Assembly: GCA_913057825.1 (NCBI GenBank)
Contig: CAJXOW010000037.1
Location: forward strand, 1 to 34,373
DNA from: an uncultured Balneolaceae bacterium
GTDB taxonomy: Bacteria; Bacteroidota; Rhodothermia; Balneolales; Balneolaceae
Length of the DNA stretch: 34,373 bases
Direction of reading: 5' to 3'
Notes under the pieces: model-generated
What the model saw: only the letters and a program-made list of their open reading frames with translations
Told to the model about the DNA's origin: nothing
Database searches by the model: none
Made by a program: the position numbers and the translations under genes
Part shown: piece after piece, positions 23,914 to 34,373 of the stretch
Layout: every line of letters starts with the position of its first letter
How positions within the stretch are numbered: the first letter of the stretch is position 1

Positions 23914-25224
23914 ATGAACTCATCAAAATTTCTACAGATTCATACCTTAACATCGTATCCAGCAACTCTCTTAAACCGCGATGATGCGGGTTTTGCTAAA
24001 CGTCTGCCTTTCGGAGGAACCACGAGAACACGAGTTTCTTCTCAATGCTTGAAATACCACTGGCGGAATTATGAGGGGAAGAATGCCTTGTATAAAATCA
24101 AAGAATCAAAAAAGTCATTCCGCTCACGTGAAACTTTCCAGCGGAAACTTGCAAAGCCTTTATTAAAAGAAGATTATCCTAAGCAATTGATAATTGCGGC
24201 TGTCGAAAGTTTTAAAGTTTTGCTCTTACATGATAATGATCATTTGGATAAAAATGACCATTTAAAAAAATCAAGTTTCAAAGATTTTATTTCTAAGGAA
24301 AATTTAGAAGCTCTTCATACGGACCAATTAACAATTTTTGGTGTACCTGAGATTAAATACTTACAAAAAGTAGTTCGAGAAGAGTTGCAGAATTTAGATG
24401 ATGAATTTGGTAATCTAAATAGGGAGACTGAGATTACGGAAGAGATTGTTAATAAAGCCTATGAAGAATTCAACGATTATTTTAAATCAAGAGGAAAAAA
24501 ATCTACAATTAAGAAAAATCTTAAGGGATTAAAAATGGCAGCTGGCCTGGACGCGGCTATGTTCGGTCGCATGGTGACCAGCGATATCCTGTCGCGTGGA
24601 GATGCAGCCATTCATGTGGCTCATGCGTTTACCACTCATGCGGAAGAAAGCGAGAGCGATTATTTTTCTGCTGTTGATGAGCTCCGTCGCGATCAACCCG
24701 GTGAAAGCGGAGAACTCGGCGCCGGTCATATTAACAGCACAGAGTTAAATAGCGGCCTATTCTATAATTATGTTGTGGTGGATCTTCCTCTGCTAGTATC
24801 AAATCTTGAAGCGGAAGAACGCCAAAACTGGCAGGATGCGAACAAGGACCTGGCTTCGGAAGTGATAAGGCGGCTGATTCATATTATTGCGACTGTTTCA
24901 CCAGGTGCTAAATTAGGATCGACTGCTCCCTATTCGTATGCACAATGCTTGTTAGTGGAAGCCGGAAGCGCACAACCGCGAACGCTTGCTAATGCTTTTC
25001 AGCAGGCTGTATCAACAAATGGAGAGGGCGTACTGGCTAATAGTTTTGAGGCGATGGGAAATTATATCAAGGAATTGGATGAGATGTATGGGCAACACAA
25101 TGATCGCATACTTGCTGCAATGGAGCCGAAGGATAAACTACTGGATTTTCTTGAGCTTGATACTACTAATACGGTTCCCGAGGTAGCCGACTGGGCTGCC
25201 AATCAAGTGAATGGAGATCAGTAA
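23914..25224 (+). CDS. casC: Cas7e (Cse4), Cascade backbone subunit
   Basis: A 436-residue protein. The N-terminus FLQIHTLTSYPATLLNRDDA, then GFAKRLPFGG and TRTRVSSQCLKYHWR, and the later AGLDAAMFGRMVTSDILSRG, then DAAIHVAHAFTTHAEESESD, are clear Cas7e signatures. Six copies form the spine that holds the crRNA. It is longer than E. coli Cas7e (363). The extra length falls around residues 95-205, a Lys/Asp/Asn-rich stretch encoded by visibly AT-rich DNA, between normal N- and C-terminal parts. The stop shares a base with the cas5e start (TAATG). Confidence 0.96.
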   Translation: MNSSKFLQIHTLTSYPATLLNRDDAGFAKRLPFGGTTRTRVSSQCLKYHWRNYEGKNALYKIKESKKSFRSRETFQRKLAKPLLKEDYPKQLIIAAVESFKVLLLHDNDHLDKNDHLKKSSFKDFISKENLEALHTDQLTIFGVPEIKYLQKVVREELQNLDDEFGNLNRETEITEEIVNKAYEEFNDYFKSRGKKSTIKKNLKGLKMAAGLDAAMFGRMVTSDILSRGDAAIHVAHAFTTHAEESESDYFSAVDELRRDQPGESGELGAGHINSTELNSGLFYNYVVVDLPLLVSNLEAEERQNWQDANKDLASEVIRRLIHIIATVSPGAKLGSTAPYSYAQCLLVEAGSAQPRTLANAFQQAVSTNGEGVLANSFEAMGNYIKELDEMYGQHNDRILAAMEPKDKLLDFLELDTTNTVPEVADWAANQVNGDQ

Positions 25225-25973
25225 TGGATATTTTGTTACTTCGTTTGGATGCACCTATAATGAGTTTTGGAGCTCCTATAGTTGATCGCTTTGGGGTGAT
25301 ACAGCCTTATCCCGCTTTATCTATGATGACGGGTTTATTGGCGAATGCTCTGGGGTATGATCATAGCGATTTTCAAAAGTTGCAAGAACTGCAGGATAGA
25401 ATTGTATATGCAGTTAGACAAGATCGGGCTGGCGAAAAAATACAGGACTACCAAACGGTCGACTTGTCGCAGAATTTTATGCAGGATGAAAATGCCTGGA
25501 CCACGCAGCATCGCCTGGATGAAAGAAAAGGAGGTTCGGCTAGCGAGGAGACTCATATTCGACTCAGGGATTATTGGGCCGATGCCAGCTATACGATAGC
25601 ATTAACGATGAAACCTGCTGACGGCAAACCAGCGATGGATGATCTTGAAAAAACGCTTAAGAACCCGGAAAGACCTTTATTTATTGGTCGCAAATCCTGT
25701 TTGCCCGCCACATCAATTTTTCTTGAGCGTTGTTCAAGGCGTAATTTAATTGAAGCCCTGAAAAAAATTGCTCCTTCAAACCAACGAGGAGAGGAGAGGG
25801 ATAAATATAAAGTTTGGTGGCCGGTAGATGAGAACCACGAAGATTTAATTGCTGATATTGAGTTGCCTGTGACAGATCAACGTGATTGGTCAAATCAAAT
25901 TCATGCAGGTGAGCGCTGGATTGCCAAAGGAGAGATTAAACTTCAAATTGGAGGAAATAGCAATGAATCCTAG
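25224..25973 (+). CDS. casD: Cas5e (CasD), Cascade subunit binding the crRNA 5' handle
   Basis: A 249-residue protein. The N-terminus LLLRLDAPIMSFGAPIVDRF, then GVIQPYPALSMMTGLLANAL, is diagnostic of Cas5e, as are TQHRLDERKGG and the central IGRKSCLPATSIF. It caps the 5' handle of the crRNA and contacts Cse1. Length fits the family (E. coli 224). It is coupled to cas7e by a 1-bp overlap and to cas6e by an 11-bp overlap. Confidence 0.96.
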   Translation: MDILLLRLDAPIMSFGAPIVDRFGVIQPYPALSMMTGLLANALGYDHSDFQKLQELQDRIVYAVRQDRAGEKIQDYQTVDLSQNFMQDENAWTTQHRLDERKGGSASEETHIRLRDYWADASYTIALTMKPADGKPAMDDLEKTLKNPERPLFIGRKSCLPATSIFLERCSRRNLIEALKKIAPSNQRGEERDKYKVWWPVDENHEDLIADIELPVTDQRDWSNQIHAGERWIAKGEIKLQIGGNSNES

Positions 25974-26745
25974 CAGTGCTGACTTATTATACATGATACA
26001 AATGTGGCTTGACACGCGAAAGCTCAGCCAACTTGGTCGTATGTTGCGGTTGCCGTTAAGAAAGGTTGGGAATAACTATCTAGTACATAGTGCCCTAGCT
26101 GAACTGTTTCAAGATCAAGCTCCCAAACCGTTTTGTGTAGAGGATAAACATCGCCAAATAAACGAATATGACGACCAGAACGGACGCCAAATTCGCACTT
26201 TATGCTATTCCGATTTAGATAGTGAATCACTGCAGAAATTGGCCCAAGGTTTTGCAAGTCCGACGGTATATGAAATAGTTGATTGGGATCGTATAGCTTC
26301 AAAGCCTATGCCAGATGAATATCCAGATGGAATGAAGTTGGGATTTGAGTTAAGAGCCTGTCCTGTAATTCGCAAAGCTTCAGACGGCCCCAAATGGAAG
26401 GAGGGACAGGAAGTTGATGCTTTTCTTTCAAGGGTCTGGGAGGTAGATGATCCGGATATCGATGTGGATCGGGAAGAAACTTATGTTAAATGGTTAAAGA
26501 GACAGTTTGAGAATAGAGGAGGAGCCAAACTGATTGAAGCCAATATGAAGCGTTTTTCCCTCGAGCGTATGAGTCGCCGTAACCACAGCCCAGATCGTAA
26601 AGTAAAAATGATAAAAAGACCTGATGTTACATTAACAGGTAAACTGGAGGTTATTGATAATGATGCCTTTAAACAATTACTAAATAAAGGTATCGGACGC
26701 CATAAAAGTTTTGGATATGGAATGTTAAAAATACGACGAGCGTGA
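25963..26745 (+). CDS. casE: Cas6e (CasE), pre-crRNA endoribonuclease
   Basis: A 260-residue protein from ATG 25963, chosen because GGAGG lies 8-12 bases upstream and the family begins near MNPSSADLLYMIQMWLDTRK; a frame open to 25882 runs inside cas5e and is rejected. The C-terminal G-rich loop GIGRHKSFGYGMLKIRR is the Cas6e signature. An N-terminal ferredoxin fold holds the family's catalytic His, here probably among residues 40-50. It cuts each repeat at the base of the CCCCGT/ACGGGG hairpin and stays on the crRNA 3' end. Confidence 0.95.
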   Translation: MNPSSADLLYMIQMWLDTRKLSQLGRMLRLPLRKVGNNYLVHSALAELFQDQAPKPFCVEDKHRQINEYDDQNGRQIRTLCYSDLDSESLQKLAQGFASPTVYEIVDWDRIASKPMPDEYPDGMKLGFELRACPVIRKASDGPKWKEGQEVDAFLSRVWEVDDPDIDVDREETYVKWLKRQFENRGGAKLIEANMKRFSLERMSRRNHSPDRKVKMIKRPDVTLTGKLEVIDNDAFKQLLNKGIGRHKSFGYGMLKIRRA

Positions 26746-26773
26746 TTGGAGTATAAATGCAAGGCTCAATTAG

Positions 26774-27667
26774 ATGGTACTAAAAGGACGATTAGGACTA
26801 GAAACTTCGAGAGTGCCCCATGCAGATCGGTTTGGCCTGATGTGGCTGGAGCGGGGAAAGTTGGCCGTAGAAAGTGGCAACCTGGTCTTTACGACAGCAG
26901 GGACTGATCAATTAGAAGCTGGGGCTTATGAAATTCCGTTGCAACAGGTATCAAATATCTTGATGGGCCCCGGAGGGGTTATAAGTCATGATGCATTACG
27001 GATTTTGGCTCGGCAACAAACCGGTTTGCTTGCAGTGGGATCAAGAGGAGTAAGGTTATATGCTGTGAGTATGCCAACCGGTCCGGATCGGTCTGGATTA
27101 GCTCGAAAACAGGCTCAATTATGGGCTGATACTGAGTCAAAAAAGGCTGTTATAAAACGCATGTACGCCTTTCGATTTGAGGGTGGTTTGCCTGATTACG
27201 CACATGATATAGATTCATTGAGGGGGATGGAAGGGAAAAGAGTAAAAAAGGTGTATAAACGGTTAGCCGATCAATATGGTGTGGAGTGGAGCGGTCGCCG
27301 GTATGATCGGCAAAATCCAGATCAAAATGATACTGTTAATAAAGCTATTAATCATGCAGCTACAGCAACGTATGCGGCGTCTCAGATAGCTGTAGCGGTT
27401 ACCGGAGCCATTCCACAACTGGGATTTATACATGAATCGTCGGGACGGGCATTTGCCTTGGATATTGCTGATTTATTCAGAACTTCAGTAATGCTGCCCA
27501 TTGCATTCAGAGCGACAAAAAATCATAAAAAATCCCAAAATATTAAAATTGAATCACAGGCTCGAATGCAGGCCGGAAAAACGTTTCAAAAAGAAAATGT
27601 AATTCCAAAAATGATCGAGCAGATCAAGGTGATAATCAATGGTGATGACAATAGCAATAACTCGTAA
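26774..27667 (+). CDS. cas1: Cas1e integrase
   Basis: A 297-residue protein (E. coli 305). The metal-binding residues are E153 (RGMEGKRV), H220 (GFIHESSG) and D233 (ALDIADLF), with spacing as in E. coli E141/H208/D221. With Cas2 it captures DNA fragments and joins them to the leader-repeat junction. The C-terminal tail is basic (KNHKKSQNIK). It starts 28 bp after cas6e and overlaps cas2 by 29 bp. Confidence 0.97.
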   Translation: MVLKGRLGLETSRVPHADRFGLMWLERGKLAVESGNLVFTTAGTDQLEAGAYEIPLQQVSNILMGPGGVISHDALRILARQQTGLLAVGSRGVRLYAVSMPTGPDRSGLARKQAQLWADTESKKAVIKRMYAFRFEGGLPDYAHDIDSLRGMEGKRVKKVYKRLADQYGVEWSGRRYDRQNPDQNDTVNKAINHAATATYAASQIAVAVTGAIPQLGFIHESSGRAFALDIADLFRTSVMLPIAFRATKNHKKSQNIKIESQARMQAGKTFQKENVIPKMIEQIKVIINGDDNSNNS

Positions 27668-28028
27668 TTTACCGGATCGATTTGGTGGATTTATTGGATC
27701 ATGTATGCATGAACTGGCTCCTGGCGTTTATGTAGCCCCAAAAATGAAAAAATCTGTCCGAGAAAGATTATGGAAAGTCATGATGGAGTGGTCGGAATTG
27801 ATTCCTGATGACGGTGGAATTGTTCTGTTTTGGAGAAGTCCGGAAGCCCCGTCCAATTTGGCGGTAAGAGTTTTAGGATGGCCTAAAAAAGAACTGGTTG
27901 AATATGAAGGCATGTGGTTAACCCATCGTAATTTAACCGAATATCATAATATAGGGGAGTTAAAAGAGATGTCTGATTTGAAGGAACCCGAGTTTAGTGA
28001 AGAGGATCCATCAATTCAGGATTTTTGA
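27639..28028 (+). CDS. cas2: Cas2e
   Basis: A 129-residue protein. TIAITRNLPDRFGGFIGSCM, then HELAPGVYVAPKMKKSVRER and LW, is the Cas2e signature. Cas2 forms the central dimer of the Cas1-Cas2 integrase. It is longer than E. coli Cas2 (94) because of an acidic C-terminal tail (about 95-129, DLKEPEFSEEDPSIQDF); no DnaQ domain is fused to it. Starts at 27639 and 27645 are both possible. The stop lies 28 bp before CRISPR array 2, whose leader-distal end faces it. Confidence 0.96.
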   Translation: MVMTIAITRNLPDRFGGFIGSCMHELAPGVYVAPKMKKSVRERLWKVMMEWSELIPDDGGIVLFWRSPEAPSNLAVRVLGWPKKELVEYEGMWLTHRNLTEYHNIGELKEMSDLKEPEFSEEDPSIQDF

Positions 28029-28056
28029 TGATTTAATGATAACGTTTATAAAAAGG

Positions 28057-29551
28057 GGTCTATCCCCGTGTATACGGGGCAACCTATGATGCGGATTTCG
28101 AGGGCATGGATGACAAGGGTCTATCCCCGTGTGTACGGGGCAACCTTTGCAGCTTCCCGGGGCGTCGATCCCGGCCGGGGTCTATCCCCGTGTGTACGGG
28201 GCAACCTCTTCGGTTTTCGCTTGGTAGCTTGCATAATGGGGTCTATCCCCGTGTGTAAGGGGCAACCTTCGATTCTGATTCAGGGCCTTGCGTCTCCTGG
28301 GGTCTATCCCCGTGTGTACGGGGCAACCGTAAACTTACTCTCCGGACGGGAGGTAAATAGGGGTCTATCCCCGTGTGTACGGGGCAACCTTGGGGATTCC
28401 TTGTTTTCGGTTCGTGGAACCGGGTCTATCCCCGTGTGTACGGGGCAACCAACATAAAAGATTATGAGCGAAGAAGGCGACAGGGTCTATCCCCGTGTGT
28501 ACGGGGCAACCTCTAACGACCGCTTTATAGCGCCTCCATAGCTCGGTCTATCCCCGTGTGTACGGGGCAACCCAACGGGAACCTCTTCAGCCGGTATGTC
28601 CTCACGGGTCTATCCCCGTGTGTACGGGGCAACCGCCGAATTTGAAAACCTTGCGGCTTCCCTCATGGGTCTATCCCCGTGTGTACGGGGCAACCCAGAT
28701 CATTCCCTTTTAATTCAGACATTGGTAAGGTCTATCCCCGTGTGTACGGGGCAACCCACGCTCGTCGTCGACGGATAGAACGTGTCGAGGGTCTATCCCC
28801 GTGTGTACGGGGCAACCTATGGTGTTGCAGTAGACATAACAGTTTCTTAGGGTCTATCCCCGTGTGTACGGGGTAACCCGGAAGAGCGTATCCCCTCGGA
28901 AGATAACGATGGGTCTATCCCCGTGTGTACGGGGCAACCATTGGCTTGCCACACCCCTTACACCTTGCCCTGGGTCTATCCCCGTGTGTACGGGGCAACC
29001 CCGATGTGTGCCGACATCAATAACATATTGAGGGGTCTATCCCCGTGTGTACGGGGCAACCGTGTCCCAATCGTTCTGGCCCCGGCGGCCGTAGGGTCTA
29101 TCCCCGTGTGTACGGGGCAACCTGTGACAGATGCCATTATTCATCCTCTTTGTCGGGTCTATCCCCGTGTGTACGGGGCAACCAATCGTATAATTCGCCA
29201 ATAGTATCTTTCTGCGGGTCTATCCCCGTGTGTACGGGGCAACCCCCTCTACCTTTTTCTGATCCTCTAAGAACTGGGGTCTATCCCCGTGTGTACGGGG
29301 CAACCCCGCCGGGGGCAAATTCGAGCTAGCACAACCAGGGTCTATCCCCGTGTGTACGGGGCAACCGGGCCTGAGTCAGCTCGGTTAGTATGGACGTATA
29401 GGGTCTATCCCCGTGTGTACGGGGCAACCCACGTTTCCGACCACACCGTTGATGGCGTAAGGGGTCTATCCCCGTGTGTACGGGGCAACCTCGATAATGC
29501 CGTTATAGGTCCGGTCTTCACTGGGTCTATCCCCGTGTGTACGGGGCAACC
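28057..29551 (-). CRISPR. CRISPR array 2, type I-E, 25 repeats / 24 spacers
   Basis: The repeat family is the same as in array 1, with 25 repeats at a 61-bp period. Spacers are 33 nt except a 34-nt one before 28607 and a 35-nt one before 29402. It is also read on the minus strand, leader at 29552 onward. Repeat 1 (28057, leader-distal) has loop GTAT; repeats 2-25 have GTGT, the reverse of array 1. Single-base variants are in the repeats at 28240 (TAAGGGG for TACGGGG) and 28851 (GGGGTAACC for GGGGCAACC). The base before the repeat is G in 22 of 24 cases. The distal end abuts cas2 by 28 bp. Confidence 0.98.
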
Positions 29552-29654
29552 CCTGTGAACTTTTAGCACAGGGGTTGTCATCTTGACTGTATTATTCGAG
29601 TAAATTCAATATGCGGACAAAAAGAACTCGGTCCGGGGGTAAATACATCATCAA
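29552..29654 (-). promoter_or_regulatory. Leader of CRISPR array 2
   Basis: CCTGTG-AACTTTTAG-CACAGG (29552-29572) and TGTCATCTTGACT follow the last repeat, as at array 1, differing only in three bases between them (GGT against AAC). Beyond about 45 bp the two leaders are unrelated. The region separates the array from the 3' end of trpB, which is read in the same direction, so read-through from trpB is possible. CGGAC-(12)-GTCCG at about 29613-29634 is a small inverted repeat. Confidence 0.8.
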
Positions 29655-31019
29655 TTACTGATTTGCGCTTAAATCCCGTACTTCCTGCAGGTTTTTCTTG
29701 AGCTCTTCATCGGTGAAGGCATGGTCACTGAGCTTGCCGGCAAAGTAATCTTCGTAGGCAGACATATCAACAAAACCGTGGCCGCAAAGGTTAAACAGTA
29801 TCGTCTTTTCTTTACCTTCCTCTTTAGCTTTGTTGGCTTCACGAATGGCCTGGGCGATGCCGTGGGTTGCCTCGGGAGCCGAAATGAATCCCTCCGTTTT
29901 AGCAAAAAGCACGCCGGCTTCGAAGCACTCGAGCTGCTGCAGGGCCACCGCTTCGATCAGGTCGTCTTTTAACAGTTGACTGATGAGCACACTGGCCCCG
30001 TGATAGCGCAATCCACCGGCATGGATGGGCGCGGGAGTAAAATTATGTCCGAGCGTGTACATCGGAAGCAGCGGCGTGAATCCGGCCGAATCTCCGAAAT
30101 CATACATAAATTCACCCTTCGTCAGCTTGGGACAGGAGGCCGGTTCAACGGCTACAAACCGGGTGTTTTTACCCTCATTGATATTGTTTTTCAGGAAGGG
30201 AAATGAGAGTCCGGCGAAATTGGATCCTCCCCCGAGAGGGGCGATAACGACATCGGGATAATCGCCGGCGTATTCAAGCTGCTTGATGGTTTCCTGTCCA
30301 ATAATGGTTTGATGCAGCAGCACATGGTTGAGCACCGACCCCAGGGAGTATTTGGTGTTTTCATCCTGGACCGCACGTTCAATGGCCTCTGAGATGGCGA
30401 GCCCCAGGCTTCCGCTGGTATCGGGATCTTTGTCAAGTGCATCGCGACCCGCCTGGGTGCGCTCGCTGGGTGACGGATAGACGTCGGCCCCGAACGTGTT
30501 CATCATCACTTTTCGATAGGGCTTCTGATCATAACTGATCCGCACCATATACACTTCACACGTCACATCGAATTGCGAACAAGCATAGGCCAGCGCGGTT
30601 CCCCACTGACCCGCTCCGGTTTCGGTAGCGATGCTTTTGACGCCTTCCTGCTTGTTATAGTACACCTGTGGCACGGCCGTGTTGGGCTTATGGGATCCGC
30701 TTGGACTGACTCCTTCGTATTTATAATAAATCTTGGCCGGCGTATCGAGGGCTTTTTCCAGCTTGTCGGCCCGGTACAGCGGAGAGGGCCGCCAGGTTTT
30801 GTAGATGTCGCGCACTTCATCAGGAATCTCAATATATTGATCGCTGGCTACTTCCTGCTCAATCAATCCCATCGGAAATATGGGGGATAGATCATCGGGG
30901 CCGGCCGGCTGACCCGTTTTGGGATTCAAGGGCGGTTGCGGCTTATTGGGCATATCCGCCATGATGTTGTACCAGTGGGTGGGAATATCGGATTCGTTGA
31001 GAAATATTTTCTTGGTCAT
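29655..31019 (-). CDS. trpB: Tryptophan synthase beta chain, TrpB2 type
   Basis: A 454-residue PLP enzyme, about 50 residues longer than classical TrpB, which is typical of the TrpB2/TrpB-like group. The PLP lysine is in [10 protein letters not shown], and the phosphate-binding loop is [11 protein letters not shown]. The N-terminal part with IPTHWYNI and PLNPKTGQP is characteristic of TrpB2. The reaction is condensation of indole with serine to give tryptophan. No trpA or other trp gene lies nearby, so it may act as a stand-alone indole-salvage or serine deaminase enzyme, as proposed for TrpB2. No clear ribosome site is present. Confidence 0.93.
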   Translation of the reverse strand: MTKKIFLNESDIPTHWYNIMADMPNKPQPPLNPKTGQPAGPDDLSPIFPMGLIEQEVASDQYIEIPDEVRDIYKTWRPSPLYRADKLEKALDTPAKIYYKYEGVSPSGSHKPNTAVPQVYYNKQEGVKSIATETGAGQWGTALAYACSQFDVTCEVYMVRISYDQKPYRKVMMNTFGADVYPSPSERTQAGRDALDKDPDTSGSLGLAISEAIERAVQDENTKYSLGSVLNHVLLHQTIIGQETIKQLEYAGDYPDVVIAPLGGGSNFAGLSFPFLKNNINEGKNTRFVAVEPASCPKLTKGEFMYDFGDSAGFTPLLPMYTLGHNFTPAPIHAGGLRYHGASVLISQLLKDDLIEAVALQQLECFEAGVLFAKTEGFISAPEATHGIAQAIREANKAKEEGKEKTILFNLCGHGFVDMSAYEDYFAGKLSDHAFTDEELKKNLQEVRDLSANQ

Positions 31020-31262
31020 AGTTGAGGTACCCAGATTGATGTTTTTATGTGCGCGACAAACAAGTTTACTCAGTAAATTGAATATAAACTATAATACTAA
31101 ATGAATATGAAAATAAATTGACATTTATAAAATAGGACAAGGGATATCCTGCTAAAAATAATTTCCGGCCATTGCTTAAACCTGATATCACAGACGTTCA
31201 AAAACGGATAAGAATGGCTTTAATCCATGCTTTGCTATTTACCGGTGTCGAATAAAGCGAAT
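31020..31262. other. Intergenic region upstream of trpB
   Basis: About 240 bp between the trpB start and the katG terminator. It is AT-rich near trpB (31070-31140) and should hold the trpB promoter. No gene or strong structure was recognised. Confidence 0.4.
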
Positions 31263-31293
31263 AAAAAAAGGCAGCCTGTCACCAGGCTGCCTT
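31263..31293 (-). terminator. Rho-independent terminator of katG
   Basis: On the minus strand AAGGCAGCCTG-GTGA-CAGGCTGCCTT forms an 11-bp perfect stem with a 4-base loop, followed by a run of T's (the A-run at 31263-31269). It is about 90 bp past the katG stop. Confidence 0.9.
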
Positions 31294-31380
31294 ATATATG
31301 ATATAGAATAGAGTGAAGCAGTCACGCCAGCGAAGCAGGATCCTGTCTAGGAACCCGCTGCACCGTGACTGTAATTGAAG

Positions 31381-33705
<2,325 letters not shown>

Positions 33706-33740
33706 TTATGGCTATAATAGATTCTGACTATGAGCTGTTT

Positions 33741-33906
33741 CGATTTAAAGTCGGGCGGCGGACCGTGCCTTCGATGAAAAATTTTTTCTCACGGCTTTGC
33801 TCTTTCCTCTTTCGCGCTATGCAATTTCACGTTTATAGCTCCATAAATTGTCTTGGTTCGAAAAATTTTAAGTACTCAGCACGGTCCGCCGCCCGACTTT
33901 AAATCG
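33741..33906. mobile_element. MITE-like element with 28-bp perfect inverted repeats
   Basis: The left arm (33741-33768) begins CGATTTAAAGTCGGG and ends CGGACCGTGC; the right arm (33879-33906) is its exact reverse complement. The symmetry continues imperfectly inward, with AAAAATTTTT near both arms. The 110-bp interior has no credible gene. The size (166 bp) and terminal repeats fit a miniature inverted-repeat transposable element, but no clear target-site duplication flanks it and no related transposase is present. It lies between katG and the end of the P-type ATPase gene. Confidence 0.55.
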
Positions 33907-33951
33907 TATCGTTGTAAGTACTGGAATTAAAATCTATCCGTACAAATGGGG

Positions 33952-34373
33952 TTATGATTTTAACAAACGGGAAGAATTCAACAGGATACCTACATCGGGC
34001 ATTGACTGAGCCGCGGCGGCCAGAACGGGAGGCAGTATCCCAAAGGCCGCAAGGGAGAGTCCCGCAGCATTGTAAAGGGTGGTGAAAGCGAAGTTCCACT
34101 TGATAACCCGCATCGTTTTTTGGGCTGACATAAACAGTTCGGGCACCAAATTCCAGTCGTCCCGCATCAAGGTTATATCAGCTGTTTCAATGGCTACATC
34201 GGTTCCGGTAGTGCCCATGGCAATACCCACCTCGGCCTGGGCAAGGGCCGGAGCGTCGTTGATTCCGTCGCCCACCATCACCACGGTATGTCCTTTGGAC
34301 GCGTACCGGCGGGCGACCTTGATCTTATCTTCCGGCAGCAGTTCCGCCTGGTAATCGATGCCCAGTCGTCCCG
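33952..34373 (-). CDS. Heavy-metal P1B-type ATPase, C-terminal part
   Basis: The frame is open to the right edge, so the 5' part of the gene is missing from the window. The visible part reads LGIDYQAELLPEDKIKVARR, then the hinge motif MVGDGINDAPALAQAEVGIA, then MGTTGTDVAIETADITLMRD. This is the P-domain of CopA/ZntA/CadA-type pumps. The last two membrane helices are RVIKWNFAFTTLYNAAGLSL, then AAFGILPPVLAAAAQSMPDV, ending LLNSSRLLKS. These pumps expel Cu, Zn, Cd or similar metals using ATP. The metal-binding CPC helix is outside the window, so the metal cannot be named. The C-terminus is complete and normal. Confidence 0.93.
   Translation of the reverse strand, partial: GRLGIDYQAELLPEDKIKVARRYASKGHTVVMVGDGINDAPALAQAEVGIAMGTTGTDVAIETADITLMRDDWNLVPELFMSAQKTMRVIKWNFAFTTLYNAAGLSLAAFGILPPVLAAAAQSMPDVGILLNSSRLLKS

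Noticed and set aside
18347..28056. A CreTA-like toxin-antitoxin RNA with a degenerate repeat hidden between cas genes.
   Set aside because: The cas genes are tightly packed or overlapping, and I saw no repeat-like sequence in the short gaps.

Overview
The window looks like a chromosomal segment from a Bacteroidota/Balneolota-type bacterium. The reasons are indirect: many genes lack a clear Shine-Dalgarno sequence, several proteins are strongly acidic (the KatG N-terminus, for example, as in mild halophiles), and the window carries lipoproteins, an AMIN-like domain, DUF5694 and TrpB2-type TrpB. The assignment is inference; no rRNA or other marker gene is present. No tRNA, rRNA or transposase gene was seen.

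Layout. (1) 1-6506 is an accessory region. It holds the 5' part of a type IIG (Eco57I-class) restriction-modification gene, then small genes separated by four related imperfect-palindrome repeats of about 130 bp (544-676, 1985-2110, 4262-4389, 5093-5223) that look like integron attC sites. Between them lie a MotA/TolQ-like membrane protein, a LytTR regulator, a methyltransferase with an AMIN-like lipoprotein, and three toxin-antitoxin (TA) modules: Phd/YefM-ParE, AbrB-Doc and VapBC-like. A DUF4269 gene follows. No integrase is in view. (2) 6490-13665 is more ordinary chromosome: flavin amine oxidase, methyltransferase, DUF5694 protein, M1-like peptidase lipoprotein and phosphoenolpyruvate carboxylase. 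(3) 13856-14525 is a fourth TA module (DUF6364 plus PIN toxin), which abuts the CRISPR locus. (4) 14531-29551 is a complete type I-E CRISPR-Cas locus: array 1 (63 repeats), a DnaQ-like DEDDh exonuclease, cas3, cse1, cse2, cas7, cas5, cas6, cas1, cas2 and array 2 (25 repeats). (5) 29655-34373 holds trpB (TrpB2 type), katG, a 166-bp MITE-like inverted-repeat element and the C-terminal end of a heavy-metal P-type ATPase.

How the CRISPR parts work together. Cas3 (HD nuclease-helicase) degrades DNA marked by Cascade (Cse1, Cse2, Cas7, Cas5, Cas6). Cas6 cuts the repeat hairpin, and Cas1-Cas2, perhaps with the DnaQ-like trimmer, adds spacers. Both arrays read on the minus strand, opposite to the cas genes, and both have their leader at the high-coordinate end. 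About 45 bp of leader is conserved between them.

Most interesting reading. The repeats come in two loop variants. Array 1 is 3 x GTGT then 60 x GTAT; array 2 is 1 x GTAT then 24 x GTGT. This reciprocal pattern is what a single crossover would leave if a circle carrying cas genes plus a GTAT array had inserted into an older GTGT array. The other main lead is the attC-like cassette array of toxin-antitoxin genes at the left.
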